Assembly: GCA_900557635.1 (NCBI GenBank)
Contig: USTB01000076.1
Location: 1 to 5,253, forward strand
DNA: 5,253 nucleotides
Source of the DNA: an uncultured Eubacteriales bacterium
GTDB lineage: Bacteria > Bacillota_A > Clostridia > Oscillospirales > CAG-272
Reading direction: 5' to 3'
Part shown: piece by piece, positions 1 to 5,113 of the stretch
How the letters are laid out: every line of letters starts with the position of its first letter
Numbering within the stretch: the stretch's first letter is position 1
Notes under the pieces: generated by a model
The model's database searches: none
Seen by the model: only the letters and a program-made list of their open reading frames with translations
Told to the model about the DNA's origin: nothing
Program-made: the position numbers and the translations under genes

Positions 1-183
1 CAGGGGGGCGTTGATCACCACAATGTCGAATCGGCTCTCCGTGACCGTGCGGCGTGCGCTTGCAATGTCCTTGACCTCGGTGACCGGCTGATAGCATTCG
101 GGAAGCAGGGAAAGCAGGGAAGCGTTGAACTTTTCGGAAGAGGATACTAAGAGCACGCTGTAGTATCGTTCTGTCAGGCTCAT
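1..183 (-). CDS. Response regulator with degenerate receiver, probable ANTAR antiterminator (N-terminal 61 residues, cut by window edge)
   Basis: The minus-strand frame from ATG at 183 stays open to the window edge and reads MSLTERYYSVLLVSSSEKFN at its start, ending INAPL. A first strand (YYSVLLVSSS), a helix (EKFNASLLSLLP) and a later strand (FDIVVINAPL) follow a CheY-like receiver. The acidic pair normally after the first strand is replaced by serines, and the usual phospho-acceptor aspartate position is occupied by the N of VIN, so this looks like a pseudo-receiver. The sequence resembles the family in clostridia that ends in an RNA-binding ANTAR domain; that domain would lie outside the window, so the ANTAR assignment is from family resemblance and context. 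An AGAGAGGA ribosome binding site lies about 6 bases before the ATG. It starts 43 bases after the GS-like gene stop, without a visible terminator between, so it is probably the last or a late gene of the operon. It may act on the leader terminators at 4881-4939 and 5067-5109. Confidence 0.8.
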   Translation of the reverse strand, partial: MSLTERYYSVLLVSSSEKFNASLLSLLPECYQPVTEVKDIASARRTVTESRFDIVVINAPL

Positions 184-226
184 GCGGTATCCTCTCTTTC
201 TGCGGGTTTCGTTTGATGCTTTTGCG

Positions 227-1435
227 TCAGTCGGTGTAGCTTTCGATCACGGCGGCGGGCAGATTCTGTGTGATCAGCTCGCTGTGCCGTGCGGCTTCCT
301 TGGCGCGCGCCAGATCCTCGGGAAGCCTTTGCAGGCGGGTGCGAAGCTCTGCGGTGTCTGCATTTACGTTTTCGTCCTGAGACGGCGGCAGCTCCATACG
401 CCGACGGACGCCGTCCGTTCCCGCGTGGATCAGAAGTGCAAAGGCAAGATACGGATTGCACAGCGGATCGGGGGAGCGCAGCTCGGCGCGTCGATACTCG
501 CCGGTGGCGGCGGGGACGCGGATGAGCTGGGAGCGATTACTGTTCGACCATGAAATATAGCGGGGCGCCTTTTTGGTACCGAAGCGCGCATAGGAATCCT
601 CGGTGGTATTGAGAAATGCCGTCATGCCGGAAATATGGTGCAGGATGCCTGCAATGACGTGGGGCATGACGTTGACGCCCGCAGTGCTTTTTGCGGAAAA
701 ATTGATATGCATGCCGTTTCCCGCCTCTGCCGGCAGGGGCTTGGGGGAAAAGTCGGCGTACAGTCCGTTTCGTGCGGCGATGGTATTGACCACGGAACGG
801 AAGGTGACGGCGTTATCCGCCGCCGTGAGCGGGTCGGAATAACGGAAGTCGATCTCGTTTTGCCCGGGTCCCTCCTCATGGTGGGAGCGCTCGGGGCGGA
901 TGCCCATTTGCTCCAGGGTCAGACAGATCTCCCGCCGCACGTTCTCGCCCTTATCCTCGGGCGCAATATCCATATAGCCCGCGCGGTCGTAGGGGGTCTT
1001 GGTGGGGGCACCGTCCGCGTCACGGCAGAAGAGATAGAATTCCATCTCGGTGCCGAATGCAAAGGTAAGTCCCTCCTTTGCCGCCTCCTCCGCTGCGCGG
1101 CGGAGAATACTGCGGGTATCCGACGCGAAGGGTCTGCCGTCCGGATTGGTGACGGTGCAGTACATGCGCACCACCCGTCCGTGCTCGGGTCGCCACGGCA
1201 GAAGAGATATGGTGGACGGAACCGGATGCAGAAGCAGATCGGATTCCACCTCTCCGCCGAAGCCCGCCACGGCAGATGCGTCAATGGCGATCCCCTCGGA
1301 AAAAGCGCGCTCCAGCTCCTGCGGCATGACAGAGACATTCTTCTGCCTGCCGTAGACATCGCAAAACGCCAGACGGATGAACTTGACATCCTCCTCCGTG
1401 ATATACTGCATGACTTCGTCCTTTGAGTATTCCAT
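227..1435 (-). CDS. glnA: Short type I glutamine synthetase-like protein (402 aa)
   Basis: GSI-family protein that would ligate ammonium to glutamate with ATP. It has a beta-grasp N-terminal domain (about 1-100) and a catalytic domain (about 105-402). Conserved motifs: IDAS (D52, ammonium-site aspartate), NPDGRPF (97-103), GTEMEF (E130, E132), HHEEGPGQNEIDF (E187, E194), AGNGMH (H243), NRSQLIR (301-306) and RRAELRSPDP (E318), so the metal and ATP site is largely intact. Three things are odd. The flap motif, normally ending EAP, reads TKKAP (K289 where the catalytic Glu is expected; codon AAG at 571-569). The arginine that mediates feedback inhibition in GSI-alpha enzymes is G61. The protein is about 40 residues shorter than B. 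subtilis-type GlnA, with losses before PHVIAGIL (258-265) and at the C-terminus. There is no adenylylation loop. The start is supported by AAAGG/AGGAG just upstream, 14 bases after the gltB3 stop. It may be a weak GS, a related ligase, or a regulatory GS homologue. Confidence 0.9.
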   Translation of the reverse strand: MEYSKDEVMQYITEEDVKFIRLAFCDVYGRQKNVSVMPQELERAFSEGIAIDASAVAGFGGEVESDLLLHPVPSTISLLPWRPEHGRVVRMYCTVTNPDGRPFASDTRSILRRAAEEAAKEGLTFAFGTEMEFYLFCRDADGAPTKTPYDRAGYMDIAPEDKGENVRREICLTLEQMGIRPERSHHEEGPGQNEIDFRYSDPLTAADNAVTFRSVVNTIAARNGLYADFSPKPLPAEAGNGMHINFSAKSTAGVNVMPHVIAGILHHISGMTAFLNTTEDSYARFGTKKAPRYISWSNSNRSQLIRVPAATGEYRRAELRSPDPLCNPYLAFALLIHAGTDGVRRRMELPPSQDENVNADTAELRTRLQRLPEDLARAKEAARHSELITQNLPAAVIESYTD

Positions 1436-1449
1436 AGCTCCTGCCTTTC

Positions 1450-2169
1450 TCAGTTTGCAACATACATCTGCCGATACGGATTCTTGCTGTCGGGTGTGAC
1501 AACGGTGTAGGTATCGCGCAGGATCCGGTCGGCATCCTGCCCGAACAGCTCACAGTACCGAATGAGCAGAGGACGGATTTCCTCCATGTCCTCGGCATGT
1601 GCCTCCCGTGAGGTGGTCTGCCCCGGGAAGCGGATGCGGGACACGTCCCCGCGCAAAATCAGCTTGCCGCCGTGCATACCGGTGCAGGGGAAGTTGCCCA
1701 CGATGGGCTTTCCGTCCCTGTGCAGTCCCAGAACGAGGATCAGACCGCCTGCCTGATACTCGCCGAGAAAACTGCCCGCTCTGCCGCCGATGACGATGGT
1801 GGGCTTCTTTCCGCCGTATTCCTTGACGTGGATGCCCGCCCGATAGCCTGCGTTGCCCCGCACAAAGATGGTGCCGCCGCGCATTGCATAGCCTGCGGCG
1901 TCTCCGATGTTGCCGTGGATGACGATAGAACCGTCGTTCATGGTATCGCCCACAGCGTCCTGTGCGTTGCCGTATACCGTGATCTGTGCGCCGTCAAGAT
2001 AAGCGCCGAGCGCATTGCCGGGGATGCCGTGGATCTCGATGCGGCGGTCGCTCATGCCTGCGGCAATGAAGCGCTGACCGAGGCATCCGAGAATGCGGCA
2101 GTCGCCCTCGGCGTGCCGTATGGCATCATTGAGCGCCGCATAGCCCAGTTCCTTGGCTTCGATGTCCAT
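1450..2169 (-). CDS. gltB3: Glutamate synthase GXGXG-domain subunit (GltB3 type, 239 aa)
   Basis: This is the stand-alone form of the C-terminal domain of bacterial glutamate synthase alpha subunit. In the fused enzyme the domain is a right-handed beta-helix that scaffolds the amidotransferase and synthase domains. Residues about 47-149 carry repeated units of roughly 20 residues built on G-N-x(2)-[GD]-x(2)-G: HGIPGNALG, YGNAQDAVG, HGNIGDAAG, RGNAGYRAG and GGRAGSFLG, each followed by a short strand such as ITVYG or IVIHG. The C-terminal part (about 190-239) is mostly helical and ends in YRQMYVAN. There is no catalytic residue to point to, as expected. It lies between GltB2 (67-base gap) and the GS-like gene (14-base gap). 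The likely Shine-Dalgarno, AAAGG, lies in the loop of a perfect 6-bp inverted repeat just upstream (2175-2192), which could modulate translation. Length is normal for the split family, and the assignment is confident. Confidence 0.93.
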   Translation of the reverse strand: MDIEAKELGYAALNDAIRHAEGDCRILGCLGQRFIAAGMSDRRIEIHGIPGNALGAYLDGAQITVYGNAQDAVGDTMNDGSIVIHGNIGDAAGYAMRGGTIFVRGNAGYRAGIHVKEYGGKKPTIVIGGRAGSFLGEYQAGGLILVLGLHRDGKPIVGNFPCTGMHGGKLILRGDVSRIRFPGQTTSREAHAEDMEEIRPLLIRYCELFGQDADRILRDTYTVVTPDSKNPYRQMYVAN

Positions 2170-2174
2170 ATTAT

Positions 2175-2192
2175 ATCACACCTTTCTGTGAT
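2175..2192 (-). promoter_or_regulatory. Ribosome-binding-site hairpin before gltB3
   Basis: On the minus strand ATCACA-GAAAGG-TGTGAT forms a perfect 6-bp stem with a six-base loop. The loop contains the AAAGG that is the best Shine-Dalgarno for the gltB3 ATG at 2169-2167. The repeat ends 5 bases before that ATG. An A/T-rich stem of six pairs is only moderately stable, and a loop position leaves the Shine-Dalgarno accessible, so this could present the site or provide a protein-binding element. The inverted repeat is seen directly; any function is inference. Confidence 0.45.
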
Positions 2193-2236
2193 TTTCTACG
2201 TTTTTTGCGAAAAAATCGGGAACTTTTGCTGTCTTT

Positions 2237-3742
2237 TTACTCGCCTGCATGGGCGATGCCGAGGATGGAAAGCTCCTTTTCGGTCATGCCGATGCCGCGA
2301 AGCATCAGGCGGTTTCCGCGCAGTGTCTCGATGGAGTTGATGCCCATGCCGCCCATCAGCTCCTTGATCTCGTGCTTCCATGCGGTCATGAGGCGGCAGA
2401 GACGCTCGGCGCCCTCGTTCGGATCGAGCCGACGGACCAATTCCGGACGCTGTGTAGCAATACCCCAGTTGCACTTGCCGCTCCGGCAGGTGCGGCACAG
2501 GTGACAGCCCATGGCAAGGAGCGCCGCCGTTGCGATGTAGCACGCATCGGCACCCAGTGCGATCGCTTTGACCACGTCCGAAGCCGAGCGGATACTGCCG
2601 CCCACCACTAAGGAAACGCGGTTGCGGATTCCCTCGTCGCGCAGACGCTGATCCACTGCCGCCAGTGCAAGCTCAATGGGAATGCCCACGTTGTCGCGGA
2701 TGCGTGTGGGTGCGGCACCGGTGCCGCCGCGCATGCCGTCGATGGCGATGATGTCCGCGCCGCTCCGTGCAATGCCGCTGGCAATGGCGGCAATGTTATG
2801 GACGGCGGCAACCTTAACGATGACCGGCTTTTTATAGTGGGTGGCTTCCTTGAGGGAGTAGACCAACTGGCGCAGATCCTCAATGGAATAGATATCGTGG
2901 TGAGGGGCGGGGGAGATGGCGTCCGAGCCTTCGGGGATCATACGGGTGCGGGAAACGTCGCCCACGATCTTGGCGCCGGGCAAATGTCCGCCGATGCCGG
3001 GTTTCGCGCCCTGACCCATCTTGATCTCGATGGCGGCGCCTGCGTTGAGGTAGTCGCGGTGGACGCCGAACCGTCCCGATGCCACCTGCACCACGGTATT
3101 GTCTCCGTAGCAGTAGAAGTCTTCATGCAGACCGCCCTCGCCCGTGTTGTAATAGATACCGAGCTTCTGTGCCGCGCGGGCAAGACTCTCATGTGCGTTG
3201 TAGCTGATGGAGCCGTAGCTCATGGCTGAGAACATCATGGGCATGGAAAGCTCAAGCTGGGGGGCTAACTCGGTGGCGAGGGTGCCGTCGGGCTTCCGAT
3301 GCACGGCGGACGGCTTACTGCCCAGAAAAACGCGGGTCTCCATCGGCTCGCGCAGGGGGTCGATGGGCGGGTTTGTCACCTGAGAAGCGTTGATCAGAAT
3401 CCGATCCCAGTAAACGGGGAGCGGATTGGGGTTACCCATGGAGGAAAGGAGAACGCCGCCGCTTTCGGCTTGCTTGTAGATCTCCTTGATGGCATCGCTC
3501 TTCCAGTTTGCGTTTTCGCGGAAGGTGCACGTGTTCTTCACGATCTTCAGGGCGTGGGTGGGGCACATGCAGACACAGCGCTGGCAGTCCACGCATTTGG
3601 ATTCGTCGCTCAGCATGACGCGGAGCTTTTCATCAAAGCGATGCACCTCGTTGGCACATTCCTTTTCGCAGATGCGGCAGTTGACACAGCGGTTCACGTT
3701 CCGCTCAATTTCAAAATCGGGAAATATGTAGTTGACAGGCAT
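2237..3742 (-). CDS. gltB2: Ferredoxin-domain glutamate synthase, FMN/Fe-S synthase subunit (GltB2 type, 501 aa)
   Basis: Synthase subunit of the archaeal-type split GOGAT: it adds ammonia, released from glutamine by GltB1, to 2-oxoglutarate and reduces the imine on FMN. The N-terminus (about 10-66) is a bacterial ferredoxin module with two CxxCxxCxxxC motifs, C19-C22-C25-C29 and C50-C53-C56-C60, the second followed by proline; these would feed electrons to the core. Residues about 95-470 form the FMN-binding TIM barrel: FSAMSYGSIS (171-180), GEGG (201-204), KMGQGAKPGIGGHLPG (241-256), IDGMRGGTGAAP (334-345) and the phosphate-binding VVGGSIRSASD (379-389). C413-x5-C419-x4-C424 is the 3Fe-4S motif, with an extra cysteine (C416) inside it. 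The start ATG overlaps the gltB1 stop as TGATG, which implies translational coupling; the preceding AAGAGGGTG is a moderate ribosome binding site. No NADPH-oxidoreductase subunit (GltD) is present in the window, so the donor may be ferredoxin or an unlinked partner. Confidence 0.95.
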   Translation of the reverse strand: MPVNYIFPDFEIERNVNRCVNCRICEKECANEVHRFDEKLRVMLSDESKCVDCQRCVCMCPTHALKIVKNTCTFRENANWKSDAIKEIYKQAESGGVLLSSMGNPNPLPVYWDRILINASQVTNPPIDPLREPMETRVFLGSKPSAVHRKPDGTLATELAPQLELSMPMMFSAMSYGSISYNAHESLARAAQKLGIYYNTGEGGLHEDFYCYGDNTVVQVASGRFGVHRDYLNAGAAIEIKMGQGAKPGIGGHLPGAKIVGDVSRTRMIPEGSDAISPAPHHDIYSIEDLRQLVYSLKEATHYKKPVIVKVAAVHNIAAIASGIARSGADIIAIDGMRGGTGAAPTRIRDNVGIPIELALAAVDQRLRDEGIRNRVSLVVGGSIRSASDVVKAIALGADACYIATAALLAMGCHLCRTCRSGKCNWGIATQRPELVRRLDPNEGAERLCRLMTAWKHEIKELMGGMGINSIETLRGNRLMLRGIGMTEKELSILGIAHAGE

Positions 3743-4833
3743 CAGAAGGCACCCTCTTTCACTTGCACGATCACAGGCTCGCCGCCGTCCGGCGCGTAGA
3801 TATTTCTTGCATCCGGCTCCATTTTGCGGATCGCGGCTTCTTCACTGGCAATCAGCACCAGATCGTCCTTTTCTCCCACGACCATGGAACGGAGCTTGAG
3901 GCGGTCGTTGAGCGCCATCAGCCCGCCGTTGTAGCCCAAAACGATGGAGAACGGTCCCGTGATCAGCAGACCGGAATACACCTTGCGCAGATAAGCAAGC
4001 TGTTCCCGCTCCTTCGGCGGCTTGGCTTCTATGGTGCTCCAGAACGGCGCGGCGATGACAGAAGCCATTTCCCGCAGGGTCAGTCCCTGACGGCGGAGCA
4101 GATAGTCCGCGATGTAGGTGATGACCTCGGTATCGGTTTGCAGGGTGCATTTGTAGCCGAACATCTCAATGTAGCGGCGGTTGGCATCGTAGGACGAGAT
4201 CTCTCCGTTGTGCACGATGGTGTAGTCGAGCAGTCCGAAGGGATGCGCGCCGCCCCACCAGCCGGGGGTGTTTGTGGGATATCTGCCGTGCGCCGTCCAC
4301 GAATAAGCTTCATATTCGTCCAATCGGTAGAAGCGTCCCACGTCCTCGGGGAAGCCCACCGCCTTAAAGGCTCCCATGTTTTTGCCGCTGGAAAACACAT
4401 AAGCGCCGTCCAAGTGCGTGTTGATGTACATGACCGTGCGCGCGATGTATTCCTTTTCGTCTAACTGCAAATGGGAGAGCACGGAGGCAAGGGGCGCAAC
4501 GAAATAGCGCCAGATCAGGGGCACGTCCGTGATCTCGGGAATCTTCCGCACAGGGATGGTCTCCGCCTTGACGATCTCGAACCGATCCTTTAACAGTCGC
4601 TCGCATTCCTCGCGGACGGAATTATTATTGTAGAAAATATGAAACGCATAGCAGTCGCGGTACTCCGGATAAATGCCGTAGCCCGCAAAGCCGCCGCCCA
4701 GTCCGTTTGAGCGGTCGTGCATGGGGATCATACTGCTGATGATCTTTTCCCCCGTCATCAATCTTCCGTCCCGTGAGATCATGGCGGAAATGGCGCATCC
4801 GGACGGGATACGAACCTGACCTTCCACTTTCAT
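3742..4833 (-). CDS. gltB1: Class II glutamine amidotransferase subunit of split glutamate synthase (GltB1 type, 363 aa)
   Basis: N-terminal nucleophile amidotransferase that hydrolyses glutamine to glutamate and passes ammonia to the synthase subunit. Motifs in order: RIPSGC (8-13) with the presumed nucleophile C13; MHDRSNGLGGGFAGYGIYP (38-56); HGRYPTNTPGWWGGAHPF (182-199), the family's glutamine-site arginine and glycine-rich segment; HNGEISSY (208-215) with the oxyanion-hole N209 and G210; and TDTE (233-236). C13 is not next to the initiator Met, so a 12-residue propeptide (MKVEGQVRIPSG) would have to be removed for the cysteine to act as the N-terminal nucleophile. The frame is open 31 codons further upstream, but that extension lies over the leader terminator and is low-complexity. 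The ATG at 4833 has an AGAAAGGAC ribosome binding site at good spacing and gives the family-like start. It is the first gene of the operon and its stop overlaps the gltB2 start (TGATG). Confidence 0.94.
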   Translation of the reverse strand: MKVEGQVRIPSGCAISAMISRDGRLMTGEKIISSMIPMHDRSNGLGGGFAGYGIYPEYRDCYAFHIFYNNNSVREECERLLKDRFEIVKAETIPVRKIPEITDVPLIWRYFVAPLASVLSHLQLDEKEYIARTVMYINTHLDGAYVFSSGKNMGAFKAVGFPEDVGRFYRLDEYEAYSWTAHGRYPTNTPGWWGGAHPFGLLDYTIVHNGEISSYDANRRYIEMFGYKCTLQTDTEVITYIADYLLRRQGLTLREMASVIAAPFWSTIEAKPPKEREQLAYLRKVYSGLLITGPFSIVLGYNGGLMALNDRLKLRSMVVGEKDDLVLIASEEAAIRKMEPDARNIYAPDGGEPVIVQVKEGAF

Positions 4834-4880
4834 GGTGTTTTGTCCTTTCTCGGAATTTGCAATGAGAAAACTTAATAGAA

Positions 4881-4939
4881 GAAAAAAGAAAAGGCGACCA
4901 CTGCGCAGGAGAGTTTTTCTCCTCACAATGAACGCCTTT
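4881..4939 (-). terminator. Leader intrinsic terminator (attenuator) before gltB1
   Basis: On the minus strand AAAGGCG (4939-4933) pairs with CGCCTTT (4896-4890). Inside, a longer stem continues with several G-U pairs, one T-T mismatch and one bulged G, up to AGGAG/CTCCT closing an A-rich loop. The stem is followed directly by a T-rich run with single C interruptions (4892-4881). It lies between the promoter at 4983-4955 and the gltB1 start, beginning only about 8-10 bases into the transcript and ending about 48 bases before the ATG. A terminator placed there should abort transcription unless antitermination occurs. Structure was read by eye, not by energy calculation. Confidence 0.8.
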
Positions 4940-4941
4940 GC
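4932..4941 (-). promoter_or_regulatory. Shared leader box GCAAAGGCGT of the glt operon
   Basis: GCAAAGGCGT on the minus strand begins exactly 13 bases after the -10 hexamer. The divergent glnN leader has GCAATGGCGT at exactly the same distance from its own TATAAT. The GGCG part forms the base of the terminator hairpin, while GCAA lies single-stranded just before it, near the RNA 5' end. It could be a protein recognition element, an initially transcribed sequence signal or part of the attenuator family consensus. Confidence 0.55.
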
Positions 4942-4954
4942 TCATTACCGGACA

Positions 4955-4983
4955 ATTATAGCACTGCGTGCCTCATTTGTCAA
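4955..4983 (-). promoter_or_regulatory. Sigma-A promoter of the gltB1-gltB2-gltB3-GS-regulator operon
   Basis: Read on the minus strand, TTGACA (4983-4978) and TATAAT (4960-4955) are both perfect consensus hexamers with the optimal 17-base spacer. Transcription should start near 4949-4946, about 115 bases before the gltB1 ATG. With so strong a promoter, regulation most plausibly occurs at the terminator immediately downstream rather than by activation. Confidence 0.9.
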
Positions 4984-4985
4984 TG

Positions 4986-5017
4986 CTTTTCGAAAAATTA
5001 ATTTTTTTCAAAAAAGG
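4986..5017. repeat. A/T-rich imperfect inverted repeat between the divergent promoters
   Basis: The core AAAAATTAATTTTT (4993-5006) is a perfect palindrome centred between the two -35 hexamers (4983-4978 minus and 5020-5025 plus). Imperfect symmetry extends outward as CTTTT-CGAAAAATT against AATTTTTTTC-AAAAAAG. Its A and T tracts lie directly upstream of both promoters, so it can serve as an UP element for each. It does not match the TGTNA-N7-TNACA site of GlnR/TnrA. A binding protein is possible but not shown. Confidence 0.45.
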
Positions 5018-5019
5018 AC

Positions 5020-5048
5020 TTGACAAACGGCGGCAAAGTGATTATAAT
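5020..5048 (+). promoter_or_regulatory. Sigma-A promoter of glnN
   Basis: TTGACA (5020-5025) and TATAAT (5043-5048) are perfect consensus hexamers with a 17-base spacer, preceded by A/T tracts. Transcription should start near 5054-5056, giving a leader of about 130 bases before the glnN ATG. It is back-to-back with the operon promoter, the two -35 boxes being 36 bases apart. Confidence 0.9.
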
Positions 5049-5061
5049 GGCACACATGAAG

Positions 5062-5071
5062 GCAATGGCGT
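5062..5071 (+). promoter_or_regulatory. Shared leader box GCAATGGCGT of glnN
   Basis: Counterpart of the box at 4941-4932: GCAANGGCGT begins 13 bases after TATAAT in both leaders. Its GGCGT forms the base of the 5' arm of the terminator hairpin that follows. The identical placement in two otherwise different leaders is the main evidence that this is a conserved element. Confidence 0.55.
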
Positions 5072-5109
5072 CTTAGAGCAATATAGCTCTGAGGCGCCCT
5101 TTTTCTTTT
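5067..5109 (+). terminator. Leader intrinsic terminator (attenuator) before glnN
   Basis: The 13-base arms GGCGTCTTAGAGC (5067-5079) and GCTCTGAGGCGCC (5086-5098) pair fully, with two G-U wobbles, around the hexaloop AATATA (5080-5085). A T-rich tract with one C follows (5100-5109). The hairpin starts about 12 bases after the predicted transcription start and ends about 75 bases before the glnN ATG, so by default it should release a short RNA of about 50 bases. A six-base loop starting with A is reminiscent of ANTAR targets, but the G expected at loop position 4 is A and no upstream partner hairpin fits, so this is not a canonical ANTAR dual hexaloop. Confidence 0.87.
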
Positions 5110-5113
5110 CCCA

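Noticed and set aside
635..1426. A 263-codon open frame on the plus strand opposite the GS-like gene
   Set aside because: It is antisense to a gene with clear GSI motifs, has no convincing ribosome binding site and no recognisable motif; long antisense frames are common in GC-rich DNA.
2167..2192. TGATATAAT before gltB3 as an extended -10 promoter
   Set aside because: There is no matching -35 at a suitable distance and it would start transcription inside the gltB3 coding region.
1672..2340. A 222-codon plus-strand open frame opposite gltB3
   Set aside because: It overlaps a confidently assigned gene, its translation is cysteine/alanine-rich without family features, and it runs into the gltB2 coding end.
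4834..4926. In-frame N-terminal extension of GltB1 by 31 residues resembling a signal peptide (FFFLLLSF)
   Set aside because: The hydrophobic stretch is the translation of the terminator T-tract. The downstream ATG has a good ribosome binding site and the usual family start.
4978..5025. GlnR/TnrA operator between the promoters
   Set aside because: No TGTNA-N7-TNACA match was found; the TGTCAA and TTGACA there are the -35 hexamers.
5056..5076. Six-codon mini-ORF (MKAMAS, stop TAG) at the start of the glnN transcript, with an ATG similarly placed in the glt leader
   Set aside because: No Shine-Dalgarno precedes either ATG, the glt counterpart does not stop early, and the ATG positions relative to -10 differ. 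Leaderless translation cannot be excluded but is unsupported.
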